This document shows positions 51,516-64,000 of a stretch of 64,000 nt of DNA, one piece after another. The position numbers were made by a program, and so were the translations under genes. Origin of the DNA: Brachypodius melanocephalos (taxonomy: Eukaryota; Chordata; Aves; Passeriformes; Pycnonotidae); the NCBI GenBank assembly GCA_013398615.1, contig VZSR01003798.1:11261606-11325605 (forward strand). The letters run 5' to 3'. The number at the start of each line of letters is the position of its first letter. Positions within the stretch are counted from its first letter, which is position 1. Below the pieces are notes generated by a model. That model did not search any database, was not told the origin of the DNA, and was given only the letters and a program-made list of their open reading frames with translations.

Positions 51516-53851
51516 GATTTGTACGGGATATGCCTTTTGCTATTTCAAAACATGCAAAGCTATCTAAAAGTTACCTCCTGAGCTAAGTCACATATCAAGA
51601 ACAATAAGGAACCTAGGTAAATAAATCCCCCCACACACAATTATCTTAGCTGAAAATAATTAAGAGAAAAAGGCTACTACAATGTTTGTGAACATCTGAC
51701 TTTATCTTGTGCCACCCTATTTCCTACCTCCATCTTTCTAGAATTCTCCATTACTTTTTCCCCAGCTTTAAAGCTCATTCACAGTAATGGCATTTTGTAA
51801 AGCACAATTTCAGTTCTACATACTAACATGATAAATACATATGGCCAATAACTGCTGTTAATAGATGACCAAAGACCATAGTTTTTGAAACCAGAAGATT
51901 AGAGACAAGCTACAGCTGCTCTCAACTTTAGATTCACGTGTTAAACTGTAGAAGTAACTTAATGATGATGAACTGTCCGCTGAACATAAGGAAATGTTCA
52001 AAATATTCACAAAAAAATTATTCCATTTTAGCCTTGCAGTTTCATTACTTAAATGATAAATTGTCATTGAGAAGAAAATTTTACATCTTTTCTTTTACCA
52101 GTACCCTTGGCATAGGGTGAGCACTATGCTGTGACAAGCTCTGGTGGAAGGGATGTCTCCAGGCACTTTGAAATCTAGCTGATAAGGTCCACACAGTGAC
52201 ACATCTTGTACCATAATCTTACTGCATCTACTAAAGAAGTGTCTTTTACCTTCAGGGAAACACCAGAAGTGAGGAAATATAAACTCCTTGTTGACACTTC
52301 TGCCCTTTTCTTTAAGCATTTATGACTGGTATATTTTTATTGTCCTGCACAAGGTTATGCTCTCAGCACCATGCTCAGCCTGTTTCACCTTTACAAGCAG
52401 AAAGACACATCAAGAAGCAACTTTTCATCTTACTAATAATTTTGCAAATTATCACATCAGCTTCCATATCACAAGTGATACAAAATTTTCCAGATCACTC
52501 TTAATGATCTAAGTGATCACTCTTAATTTTCTTTTGATAATTTGAAACATTCCACTAATGCAAAGAACTTTCTCTTGAAAATAGTTAAATCTCAAACCAT
52601 CAGGTGTTTTTAAACAGGGCAGCAACCAGCTCTTGCTGGAACGCAGCATTGTTTATGTCATCTTTCTTACGATCACCTTACCTAACTCCTTGTACATTAG
52701 AAACTATGATTTTATAGAATTAGCTATTTTAAACTGTTAATATTGTAGTACAAATAACACAAGGAAAGAATTGACTGCATAACTCTATGTCACTTGACTA
52801 TTTAGTTTTGGGCAGTAATATGATTTTTATTATTTTGGGAATGATGCTGCCAACCAGATGAGGATGTACTCTAAATACATAATCTCATTTAAAGATCTCC
52901 ATAGGGAGTCCCAAGTAAGAGATTATAACTGCTTGTTCAGGTTTTCTTTTTATCCCTTTCCTTTTTCCTTTTTTAAAAAATAATACATTGTAGTTAAGCA
53001 CTAGGATTATTTTAATCTTTAATTATGCTCTTTCCTAATAGATAAGGAGAACCCCCATGGAATGCAAACACTGGAATTCACAGGCTAGCTTTGACATTAA
53101 TTGAAGCTATTATTATTTAGCCTACCATTTTCTCTTTCTATATACTTGTATTTGCTTGATTAACATATAGAAACCTTTAGTGAAATCACCATCCAAACAA
53201 AGGAAAACACAGTGACAATGTCAACCCATTGACACATCTGGTGATGCTACTTCACATGAAGTCACAATAAACATTCATGATTTATTTGCAATATGAAAGC
53301 TTATTGACATTGATGATAAAACGGTCTGCCAAGTTATCTTAGCTCTCTGCCACAGGCATTTCATTCCAATGAAAGAAGGTGGGCATCCAAAGCTTCAGAC
53401 ATAAAATACCATTTAGGACATATGGGCAAGTAATTTTTTGTAATAGAGGATTACAGAGAATAGAAAGACATCCATAAAACTAGCTACAAACTAGAGAGCT
53501 GGAAACTGCATTTGTTGAATATTGAAGAACAGATTAACAGATATTTACATTATATATTGTACCTTTCCTTTTCTAGTTTAAACATTTTTAGTTTTAAAGT
53601 TTATTTTTGACACAGACAACTTACTGTTAGCTTTAAAGAAGCAAAAAGTCTGACTACAGACAAAAACTATATCCTGAGGCTTGTGAATCTCTTGCATCAC
53701 TGACCCACAGCAGAACAAGCTTTCTATATCCAGAAAAGAGCAAGATTCAGGGAGGCTTTGAAATGCCAAGCTATTTTTCATGCATGGCCAGTATCCCCTA
53801 ACATCTCTCCAGTTTGCCACTGAAGGTGTTTGAGCCAGGATCAGAGAAGAG

Positions 53852-53975
53852 TCAGAATAGACTATGTCAGCTGGAAGGGACCTACAAGGATCATTTAATC
53901 CAACTACACTCTCCAAATGCCCCTTAAACACTCACGGGCTTGGGGCATTGCTCAGCTCTCTCAGAAGCCTGGTAT
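53852..53975 (-). mobile_element. CR1 LINE 3' fragment
   Basis: The plus strand reads cagctggaagggacctaca, aggatcatttaatccaac, then ccaaatgccccttaaacact and gggcttggggcattgctcag, followed by cagaagcctg. This is the reverse complement of the CR1 3' region in the correct order. The element is in WDR72 sense orientation, truncated, and diverges past about 53975. Its wording differs from the copy at 16.4 kb, so it probably belongs to another CR1 subfamily. Confidence 0.8.
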
Positions 53976-56900
53976 GCAATCCATCACTGCTCCACAAGTT
54001 ACAACCCTGTTCCTCTTTTCCCCTCTACTCATTCTTAGCACCCAATGAAAATTTTTCCTGTAACTATGGGAAGGGGGCAGCACGGGGCTGTGCTTACTGT
54101 GGCCCCCAACTGCATCAACACACACCATTATCTTTAACAGATTTAAGACAGACATAACACATAAAAATTTCATGGGAAGTACAATTCAAGTGTTATTTTA
54201 CCTAGCTGCTTTCTCATCTCTAAAGGCCTTTTTCCACTGGGATCCAACTTGTTATGGGAATGGTATTCCACTTAAAATACACACTTCCATTAGCTGGCAG
54301 GGATTCCCATACTTTTTCAGCTCCTCATATGTATGTACTTTCTCCACGTATCTGCTTTTTTACCAGAAGTATTCTATTGTGGGTTTTGTACTAAAAACAG
54401 ATTTGACAAGAATGATCTTGACATTCATTTTACACAAAGGAAATAAAGTGGCAAAAAAATCACAAGGTAGAAATTTTAGAAGGCAAACAAGATTCAAAAT
54501 ACACTTAGAGGCTGCTTTGATACCACTGAATAGAAGTTGCTCAGTTCTCACAGCACCAGTAGTATAAACTCCTATGCCAAACAAATCCTGAAGTATTAAA
54601 TGTGACTTTTCTTCCAGACTTTTGGCCTTCTTTATCCATTGCATTCTCACTTTACCCCAAACATAACAGGATAGAAGTGGCAGAGAATTGGTCCCAAAGT
54701 TCCCTATGCCTGCAGAATGAACCATGATGTATAAAGCCTAAATGGGAGCTATCCTGTTGATAGCTCATATGCTGATTCTAAACAAGTTTCTTTAATTATG
54801 TCATATTCAAGGGGTTTAATTCTGTTCCTTTGAGCTTTCTCCTTTGAAAGAATATATTTGGATTCATTAACAATGAACAAGTTCAATCCCCTCCTTTATC
54901 CATTGCTTGCCACCTGCAAAGGCTCAAGAAAATATTAGAAATTGAAGAACTTACTTTAATGGGAATTCTTAGGTAAACTAGGCAGGGGGAGACTGGGGAG
55001 GGGAATGTGTAGAGCTTAATTGAAATAATGCCAAGGAGACTGGAAGATTTTTTCATTCATAGAAGGTGCATTGCTGTTTTCTTTTTCTTGGGGTCAGGGA
55101 TTTTCTGTTTCTGATCTGCTTGAGAGTTTTTTTTGAAGGTATATACTTTTGGTTTTTGGCAGCATTTAGGCCATTGGCTTTTAATACAGATACAACAGCC
55201 CACTGAAGTAATCATAAAAGAGTAAGTCTTATCTGATGGACTTTTAAAGAGTAATTGTTTCATTATTAAATATACTTACTAGTAATAAACTAATGCAAAT
55301 TTAATCATTAAAATACTAGCATCCTACTGTTTGCTCAATGAAGATATTCTGTGCATATCCACTTGTACCATGTATTTTCAAAGAAGAGTTCATTAAATCA
55401 AACCCAATATAGAATCATCAAAAAAGCACCTTATCTTATAGGCTCTAGGAAGACTTTTGACACGATAATTTTTGAAATATCACAATGATGTCTGATAATA
55501 CAATATCAATATGCTTATTCCAACAAATTTAAAGTTTTGTCGTCTGTCTTTACTGTAGTCTAGCTTTATTACACTACAAAGAAAATAGAAACTTTAAAGA
55601 CTATATGTATGTCTGATTCAGTCTTCATTAAGTCTGTAACAATCATTAACTGTAAACATTTTGGCTTTAAAAAACTAAATTGTGGAGAACCTGTTAGAGA
55701 AATTAAAGAGGAAGGCAGTAGAATTTGTCAAACAAAATTTATTGATGGGTAAGAATTTTCTGTCTTGATCAGGCCAGTCACTGGATTGTCAAGAGAAGTT
55801 CAGAGGTCATTACTTCTCAGAATCACATCTCATCACTAATCTGGCTCTGGGCTCACAAAAAATAAGTACATCACACATCTGCTTGTAAAAGCTATTTAGG
55901 TACTCCTACCCTGTTACACTTGCACTTTGTGGAGATTGAAGAACTGTTAACTGAAGCATGGCCACCACACCTAAGAGTCTTATACATTAAATTGCATAGT
56001 CAATGATGTTTCTATTTTATTCTACATAATGTTTTATCCTTGATGGTGAGAAGGAAGAAATATCTGTGTTAGCTTTTGTTCGATTTGGGTTTGCATTTTC
56101 CATCTGTTTTTTACTACTGAATAGGTTAAAAATCATCTTTTCTTGCAAAGATATTTTTCTCTTCAACCTTTTTAATGGAAATAGTAGCATAAGAGAAAGT
56201 ACCTGCAAAACATAAATCTGTCTCATGCATAGTTTTGCAAAACAGGAAACGTGTAACTGTCTCTTGAATTGTCACAGAAAACAAATACATAAACAATGCA
56301 CAAAATGGCTGGCACAGTGTAAATTAAAGCATTAAATTTATTTCTAAATCCTCTGAGCCTTCAGTTGCTAGAGATGGTAGTCAATAGGAGTAAAAAAAAA
56401 ATTGCCTCCTTGAAATGTGCTTGGTGAACAGCAGCTTGATGATTGGCAGCACAAATAGAAGACAAACGAGAAAGCCTTCAATCTGCAGCTGATGCACAGG
56501 AAGAACATGGGGAGCTGAGTTTACAATAGAGAAAACATTACCAAGCTAATGGCACAGGCAATCGTTTGACCACCATGCATCTCTGATAGCAGCAGGGCAT
56601 CCATTTTCAGTTAAGTGTTAGAGTACCTTTTTGCTTTCTCTGACCACTGCAGGGGTAAAACAACCCCGTGTGTGAAACCCACTGACTGGTAATAAATTAC
56701 TATATTGGATACTTTTTGTTTTCTTTCAGCAATGACTTTACTGTGTATTCTTGCTATCATTACCAATTAAAGTGGAGCTCACGTTAGCACGCTGTATCTA
56801 ACTGTACATCAGTCCCTACGCTCCAATTGCTTTGGCAAGAATCACGGGGTCAAGAGGCTGCTTTGACCTTTATCAGCCACGTCTCTCTGACCACTCACTA

Positions 56901-59889
56901 TTTGAAGCAATCTCGGCTGAACAGATGGACACTTTTGCAGACTCTATAAAGCTTAGAATATAAAGATAAATGAAATTGTGTTTGGGGCTTCTGGTTTATG
57001 AGCATAAAATATAGTTAGCAAGTTCCACAAAAACCTCAGATTTCAAATACCACATCTTAAACCTATGCCATGAACAGAACACCTCTTTATCTACAAAGAA
57101 ATTTTATTTTTTGGATGTGTCTTCTACATATAAAACTAAAAACTCGATGTAACTTACATGTCTACTTAGCATTAAGTCACTTCCAAATTTAGGGAGCCTA
57201 ATTTACTTTGATCATTAAAAGACAAGCAAGAAGAAAAGCTAGTATAACCTTTTCCTAGGACAGCACAACATACAGCACATGATCAAACATCGTTCAGTGG
57301 AAGAGTACTGAGACAATACAGACCACTCGTGTATTTTATGACTAGAATTTTGATGCAATAGTTTAAAAAACGAGGGCTTTAAGAAATGTCAGCCAGAGAA
57401 ACCTGAAATGAGGGTCCAAGTCTTCCCTAAAAGACAATTCAAATTCTCGAGGTCTTGCTTGAAGAAATGTTAATAGATAGAAATATGGTCTTTCAATCCT
57501 ATTTAGGTGTTTGTAACTTAAAAATAAACTAAGCATTGAATGGTGTCTCATTTCAGGTAAATCCTGTCAGAAAACCTGCTTTCTTCAATTATGACCTTTT
57601 TTTCGTGAATACACAGCTATCTTATTCTCTTGCTCTGCTGAAAGTTTGAGCAATCTCGTGCAAAGATGCATTTATTTTAAAATAGTTACAAGCACCAGGT
57701 ATATAATTGAAATAGCACTTAAACATACACCATACACCATCTCTAAAAGAACCTGCTGAGGAAGAAAGGATGCAAATTATTGGCTACACTTTCATTTCCA
57801 CATAAAAAACATACGCACTTCCTAATCCAACATTAGCTCCTATCAGCAGTCCACATATCACACCCCTGTCAAACCCTGCCCACCTCCCAGGCTTCAAATT
57901 TAGGGAGCATGTGAAGAGTTGCTATCACTAAGAGCATCTGTGGTCTCCCAAAGTGCACAAAGAGGCCAGGTCTACCTGCCAGAAAGCAACACTGGCTTCG
58001 TGCATAGGGTGAGCATCACAGTCATGGTATCACTATCCCAAGGTCCTTCATATTCCTTACCTTCAGACACTTCACCTAGTCACAGGACAGAAGATACTTT
58101 GATGGGGTCATTCAGAACTTTTTTCTTATTCATTTACCCCTTTTATAGCTCAGTACTCACATATAAAGGACTATCTGTCCTTTATAAGGAAAAGGCCTGG
58201 AGTCAGTAGTAGTGCCCCAGTTTGCTTTCACGTGCAATTTATGCTTGACCTGAGGCTTCAACATTTGGACAATGCAGTCCTGAACAAATGCCTCAATTCA
58301 TGATCAATCTTCTCACACGAACCAGTATAAATAAACTGGTTTGAACTCACCTTGCATTACTTTTATTGTGGTATTCATTACAATTCTGGTCACATTACTG
58401 AGGATTCCCAGACCTTCCTAAGAATCCACCTCCCATGAAGAAAAGGCTACAGTATTTTTTGAGTTTGCACCAGTGTTTATCTATCAACTTAATTGCAACA
58501 TAAGCAGAGTCACCCTGTTTCCTCCCAATACTGTAATCTTTCTTTTTTCTTTTGTTAAATCCCAGTGGAAGGCTTTACTATCCTCACAGCACTTTGAACA
58601 GTAACTGTAGCATCACTGCTGATGCATCTGTGGCACAATGTAAGTAATTAAGCCAAGGAGTCTTCAGGCTCAAGCTGTGTGATGAATAGTCTAAGCAACT
58701 GAATAAACCCTCTTTTTATCATGTATGGAAGGCCACTGTCAGGCAGATTGTAGTCCAGATGGATCTACTGGGCACAAAAATTTCAATTGTTCAGGAAGAA
58801 TTGCTAACACATCTATTCTATTGCTCAATGTAGAGGTCTAGCATGAAAATTTAATGTTTTGCACATTTTGTTTTCAAGTTTAAACCTCTCTCTCCATAAC
58901 ACTCAGCTCAGAGTTTTCTACTGGATTTAATTAAAGTGTACATATAAAAGTGATTCTGGAGACAAATCTTTAAAAGATACCAAACAATAACAGGCAAGTA
59001 AAACTAATATCCTGAATATCCTTCACAAGTTTTCAACACTAGGAAACAAGCCTACACTTCATTTTTCAAAAAAATATTTGAGGAAACGTATATAGACTAT
59101 TTTTTACAGACAACTTTTGCTTTGCTTTAGAATTCATATTACTGTATGTCTGGGCACACTATCAAAAAGAATTCTAAATACTTTTGACAAAATCTCGAAT
59201 TACTTTATTAGAAAGAATATAAAAGGGAACTGTAAATCCACTCTTCTCTAACATCCATTTCTGACAGTCTCAGCTATGAAAAATTTAGATAGAAAGAAGG
59301 AATACGATAATGTTTAAAATTAAGTATTATTTATGCACTCAACATTCAAATACTCTGCCTACATCTTAACATATAAAGTTATTTTGAATGTAAAAATAAA
59401 TTTCCTAACTATATCTTTAGAAATATTTACAGCTCAGGTCTGGGTGGTAGTGAAGAATTTTCATCCTCACTCAGCACTATAGAAAAAAAGATGGAACATC
59501 TCCAAAGTTTTCTTGATCATCAACAGGACAAGAAATACTACAGCAGTCCAAAGCCACAGACTGCTGGCTCAGGATTTAGGAATTATCATATTGAACAATT
59601 CACTGGATGAATGAACATCCAAATATCTGTGACATATAATGCTGAACATCGTGATACTGCCAACAGGACCTTTGCAGGAGCTTGAGAATATTGCTTTGTC
59701 CTAAGAAGGAGTGATGTATATAAAAATTAAGTTAGCAATACATGTCTGAGTGCTGACTCCAACTGAAACAACATATTTTCCCTGGGCTGTTCTGAGTCCA
59801 TTTCCCATCTTGAATTATAAGAGTCCCATCCAGAAAATTTATCTACATAAAAGTTCTACATCAATTCGTAAGCAAATGACTTTCTACTA

Positions 59890-59920
59890 AAGAAAAAGAA
59901 CAACAACAACAACAAAAAAA
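59890..59920. repeat. (CAA)n short tandem repeat
   Basis: A short A-rich tract contains several CAA units followed by a run of seven A. It is low-complexity sequence without a recognised parent element. Confidence 0.7.
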
Positions 59921-62900
59921 TCCCTATGTATTCTAGAAAGTGTCACTCTTGAGATTTTAATAAAAGGCAAGCTGGACTTTCTTCAGATCCTGCAGCATTC
60001 CAGGATGGATCAGGATGGCAGCTAAATTTCCATATGCATAGATTTCATACTGTTCTTTCCTTGCAAGCTTCTCTGCCTTACTGCAGAGGCTTCCAAAATG
60101 ATAGGATTTGGAAACAAATGTTCTCAGGTATGTGCTTGGATGATTCATCCTTTCCCATAAGTATTTCTTTTGCTGCATAAGGTTTGTTTGACGCAATTCC
60201 TATTTCTAAAGTTGCATGCAAGATGATGATGTGCTTCTGAAAAAAACACTACTTTTTTTAAAAATAGTCGTGTGAGGTGGAAACCTAGGAAAAGGTCTCG
60301 CACTGAATTCTTGTTCATATTTTTCTTCACTAAAATACTGACTGAATTATAAGAGGTCAGGGAATTAATGTTTAGAATAAAAAAGATTATTATCAGAACT
60401 CTAAAGATTCCACCATTTTACTATCATGAATTGTGAAGAATTTAAAGAACACCATTGAACAACATAAAAATATAAAGGTTACAACAAAGATCATGTGATT
60501 ATTTCAGAATTAGGCAGAGGACTTCGAAGGAAAATCAGTTAGACTGATCTACAGAACAAACCAGACCTTCTAGACTACAAAAGTAGTAAAGATAAAATCC
60601 AAGATAGAAAAACTCAGACTGTGCCCAGCTCTACACCCAGACCTAAAAGAAACAGTCCTAAGTGCCAAATATGATCTAATGAACACTACTTCCATAAGAT
60701 AGAAACTGTATGTTTTTAATTTTAAGTGTATATCCCTAAAAAAACCAAAATGCAAACTTTGCTAAAGATTGCAAGAGACAGAAAGGAATTGCAGCATGAC
60801 AGTAGAGGTATGGGAAAAGACAAAGACTAAGACAACAATAGCTAGGTTAGCTTCAATAAATCATCCTTCAACATGCAATACTTCACAAGGGCTGTTGATA
60901 TTGGCCTTAGATTTATTTCTAGTAGGATAGTACAGCAGCCTCTTTAGCTTTATCATGCAGAGCAATTAGTTGTCTAGGAAGGGAAAGAAGTTTTAAGTCA
61001 GTCATCTTCAGTATAGTCACAGAGTAGAAAAGAATCTGTGTCAGAAACATTGAAATAAGTAGTTAAGACAAGTCATTCTGTGTTAATTGCTATCCATGTG
61101 TGTAAGATTAAAATGTGCTACAGTATCACAATGGCAACTTTTTGGTTTTATTTCGCTTTGAGGCAATAAATGGACAAAACAAAAATCAACAAATTCTTGA
61201 CTTGGCAAGCCAATTCAAAAACTACAGTAACTTCCATCAGAGATGGCATGTGGTCAGAACTATCAATATCCCTCAGGATCATGGTTCTTTTTAACTGGTC
61301 CCAATTTAATCTCATAAACCCCAAGTTATTACTTCACTGTAGTTATGTTGCTACCTTGGTCCCTTGATAAAATACTTAATTGTAAAATTTCACAGGAAAC
61401 ATAATACTAAAATGTTTTGTAACTGAATTACACAGAAAAAAATCTGTACATATTGAGTCCTTTTTTCTTCACTCATTTTCCTATCACGCTTACTTAATAA
61501 AATACTAAATACAGCTACTGAACACTAGTCCCAGAAAAAAGAAATGTCCTTGCAGCAGCAATGTGATGTTACCAACTTTAAGAAGAAATATTCTATTACT
61601 TTCTATTTTGCTTTGTCCTTAATAATCCACTTCACATAAACCATCAAGATCTGTAATTCCCCATAATAATGCTCTAAATATTATTAAAGAAAAGAAATTA
61701 AAGGAATCCATGTCTGTGACACCATTGTTTATGGTATTACTCCTGATTTCCTATTTGCTAAGTATTATTTTTATTTGTGCTTCTATCTTATTTCCATTTT
61801 TCTATCAAATTTTCCATCAGTAAGATTTAACTAGCAGTGATTTCCAGGTTTCCAATAACAATTTTATTTTCAAATTGCTTCCCTTACTATACTAAAACAA
61901 ATAGCTGCTATTGTCCTACAGTCTTCATTTGCCTCTTTCTTATTCTGTGCAGCAACAGAGTAGATATTTCTTTTATTATTTATAACTTCTGGAAATTGTT
62001 GCCTTTACATATTTTTATTCAGAGCAGACTACGTATACTATTACATAAGTGAATATCAAGTTCTAAAGGACTCCTATTACAACATATTTTAAGAAATTGC
62101 TGAGTTAATATATAAAAAATACATATACTTATAAAAGACCACAGATAAATGAATATGTTTCCCTCCCCATCTTTGCCTTGTCCTATACACACATTAAAAA
62201 AATCCCTTTTCTTATCTAGATTTTCAGTAGTATAATTTAAGAGTTCAAGCTTCAGCAACTATTGCACAGATTTTATAAGCTGCTTTTCTCTCAAATGTTT
62301 TTACCCAGACCATTCCAATTACTTTACTGAAATCACTAGAAATATTACTGCATGATAAACACTGGTTTATATCCAAAATATTGAAGCTGAAAAGGTAGGA
62401 AACTTTCCAACATGAAGGGTTTCTGGAACATCAGGAAAACAATTCTCAGACACATCCAGCTTTTTATGTGCATCAATGAAATCTTCATATGACTCACTGA
62501 AGCATTTCAATTTTTTTTTAAATCAGTTTTTCACAGAGCTCCAATTTTCAAACAGAACTATGACTTGGAGGTATAATGAGAACTAGTTCCACATAAACAC
62601 CACGAGCACAGTCTTGTGTGTATTCTATTGTAATTAACACCAGTGATTCAATACCTATTGCTACTGGCCAGGTATCATAGCAACCTTGTGTCACTGAATA
62701 CTGCTGGAAAACTGTTCAGCACTAGCAAGACCATGCTTCAGGAAAATCTACAATGGCACTACAGATTGTCAACATCTGTGGGGGTTGTTACTGGGAGAAC
62801 AACAAAGAAACCTGCTTTAAAAAAAACCCTATACTTGGAAAATTGACAGGGATAGTACAGTGGCACTACAAAAAGAAAAATAAAAACACAAAGAGGAAGG

Positions 62901-63150
62901 AAAGAACATTTTTTGTCATTAGTTACACAACTTATGCACCCACATCCTAACATGCATCCCTATAAACACAGTTGCAATAATGCTGCATCATGACATTGTT
63001 TATGTATATCCACAAAGCACTGTCTTCTCTTTTTAACTAAACACAAGCATCATTCACCACCAACATTAATCTGAAAATAAAACAGCCTCACTTTCAAAAT
63101 AATATTTAAACTTTCACAAATGAACTCTAGACAGTCTCCTATAAATCTGC

Positions 63151-63180
63151 AAAAAAAAAAAAAAAACCCAACAAAAAAAA
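63151..63180. repeat. Poly(A)-rich tract
   Basis: Sixteen A are followed by cccaac and a second run of eight A. There is no retroposon body that I can recognise next to it. Confidence 0.7.
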
Positions 63181-64000
63181 CAGGTTACTATGAACAAGAA
63201 CCCAATATTGATTTTTCTGCGGTGCAGTAAAGCATCTCCATTCTATTTGGCTGCTGTCAAAGCCACTCTTTAACAGCTGGAGTCAAATTGCACTATTTAC
63301 AGCAAGAGCCCTTGTCAAGTGGACCATAAGTATTCTAACAATACACTATTCAAATGGCACTTTGCCACACAAATTGCTGACTTGATGAATACCCTATGTC
63401 AATGACTAAGGCCAATATAAAAGTTTCATTTTTATGAGAGGTTTTACATTCACATATTAAGTAAAGCTTTCTTGAAGAACTATTAAGCTATATATTTTGG
63501 GTCTTTTGACATTAAAAATAATTTAAATCTGTTTAAATATATCGAGGGGATTTGACAACATTAATATGGATCTTGTGGTAACAGCATTTGTCACAGTCAT
63601 CTGTTATTGGTACTCCCACTGGCACGTGCAACACAATAAAAGAATTAAAATGGTCAAAACACCATGAAATCAAAACATTCTGCTTTTGTATCCGTGATTT
63701 ACATGATGGCAAAAGTTTTGAAAGAAAGCCTTTGAAGCTGGACTACTATGTGAGGATATTTATCCTTTTTAGGATGGAGGAAAAAGAGACCATTATTTTG
63801 AAAATGTTCTTTCATCCTAAATAAAATATGAATGATAAAACAATGTAATAATGGCAAGAATAAATGCTGAATTTTACTTGAAATCTTAATGTGGATCCCT
63901 CATTGTACCAAAGGATCACTCACAATTACAATACCAATAGGACAGAATAGCCACCCACTCATTTTTCCTGCCACATAAATCTTTTGAAATTGAGTTCTTT

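Larger units (their letters stand above)
51033..64000 (-). other. WDR72: WDR72 upstream intron, running off the window
   Basis: This is nearly 13 kb on the 5' side of the 818-nt exon. I looked for the exon expected to encode the stretch before LTDTSC (in human a Ser/Pro-rich linker after the last WD40 blade) and found none with both phase and sequence support. The intron therefore probably extends beyond the right edge. It contains a TA repeat, a CR1 fragment and two low-complexity tracts. The open frame at 59957-60196 (minus) has no recognisable relatives or splice context. Confidence 0.7.

Noticed and set aside
54956..54995. Possible upstream WDR72 exon with donor AAA/GTAAGTTC
   Set aside because: The frame required by the next exon gives SPCLVYLRIPIK, which does not resemble the human linker convincingly, and the candidate exon would be under 40 nt.
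59957..60196. 79-codon minus-strand open frame that reads fairly naturally
   Set aside because: It matches no part of WDR72 I recall and lacks a good acceptor and donor in a usable phase. It may be chance.

Overview
The window is AT-rich vertebrate nuclear DNA, most likely from a songbird. Two things point there. It carries degraded 3' ends of CR1 LINEs, the dominant avian retroposon. It also carries a short element with a tRNA-Ile-like head and a CR1-like tail, the architecture of the SINE TguSINE1 described from zebra finch. I see no bacterial-style operons, CRISPR array or rRNA.

The window holds one recognisable gene: the 3' third of WDR72, on the minus strand. Six coding exons join in one continuous frame: 50215-51032, 47332-47423, 45812-45894, 41014-41125, 9500-9598 and 3645-3700 (ending in a TAG stop). 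Every internal intron is GT-AG, the phases agree at every junction, and the exons total 1260 nt (419 codons plus stop). They encode the part of the protein after the WD40 propellers. The identification rests on stretches shared with human WDR72 as I recall it, for example SSNSANFQDVEDTPDRC, QAVLLAEVQ, LLKLI-CW-DQSV and LSCLLPWGVDK. No upstream exon was found in 51033-64000, so the WD40 half should lie beyond the right edge. DNA left of 3645 is 3' UTR and then intergenic; in human the neighbour on that side is ONECUT1.

The rest is intron and flank. It contains a 42-copy (AAAGG)n microsatellite (17778-17987) and an LTR-like block with a five-copy 29-bp minisatellite (about 40058-40580). A plus-strand CR1 lies next to the exon at 41014-41125, and minus-strand CR1 fragments lie near 16.4 kb and 53.9 kb. 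The tRNA-Ile/CR1 SINE is at about 49.8 kb, and there are a few simple repeats and one perfect hairpin.

I found no undescribed multi-gene system. The points most worth a second look are: an apparently intact copy of an enamel and acid-base gene in a toothless lineage; an exon that begins with its own 5' splice-site motif; and an exon of about 30 codons, expected from the human protein, that I could not place in the 31-kb intron.
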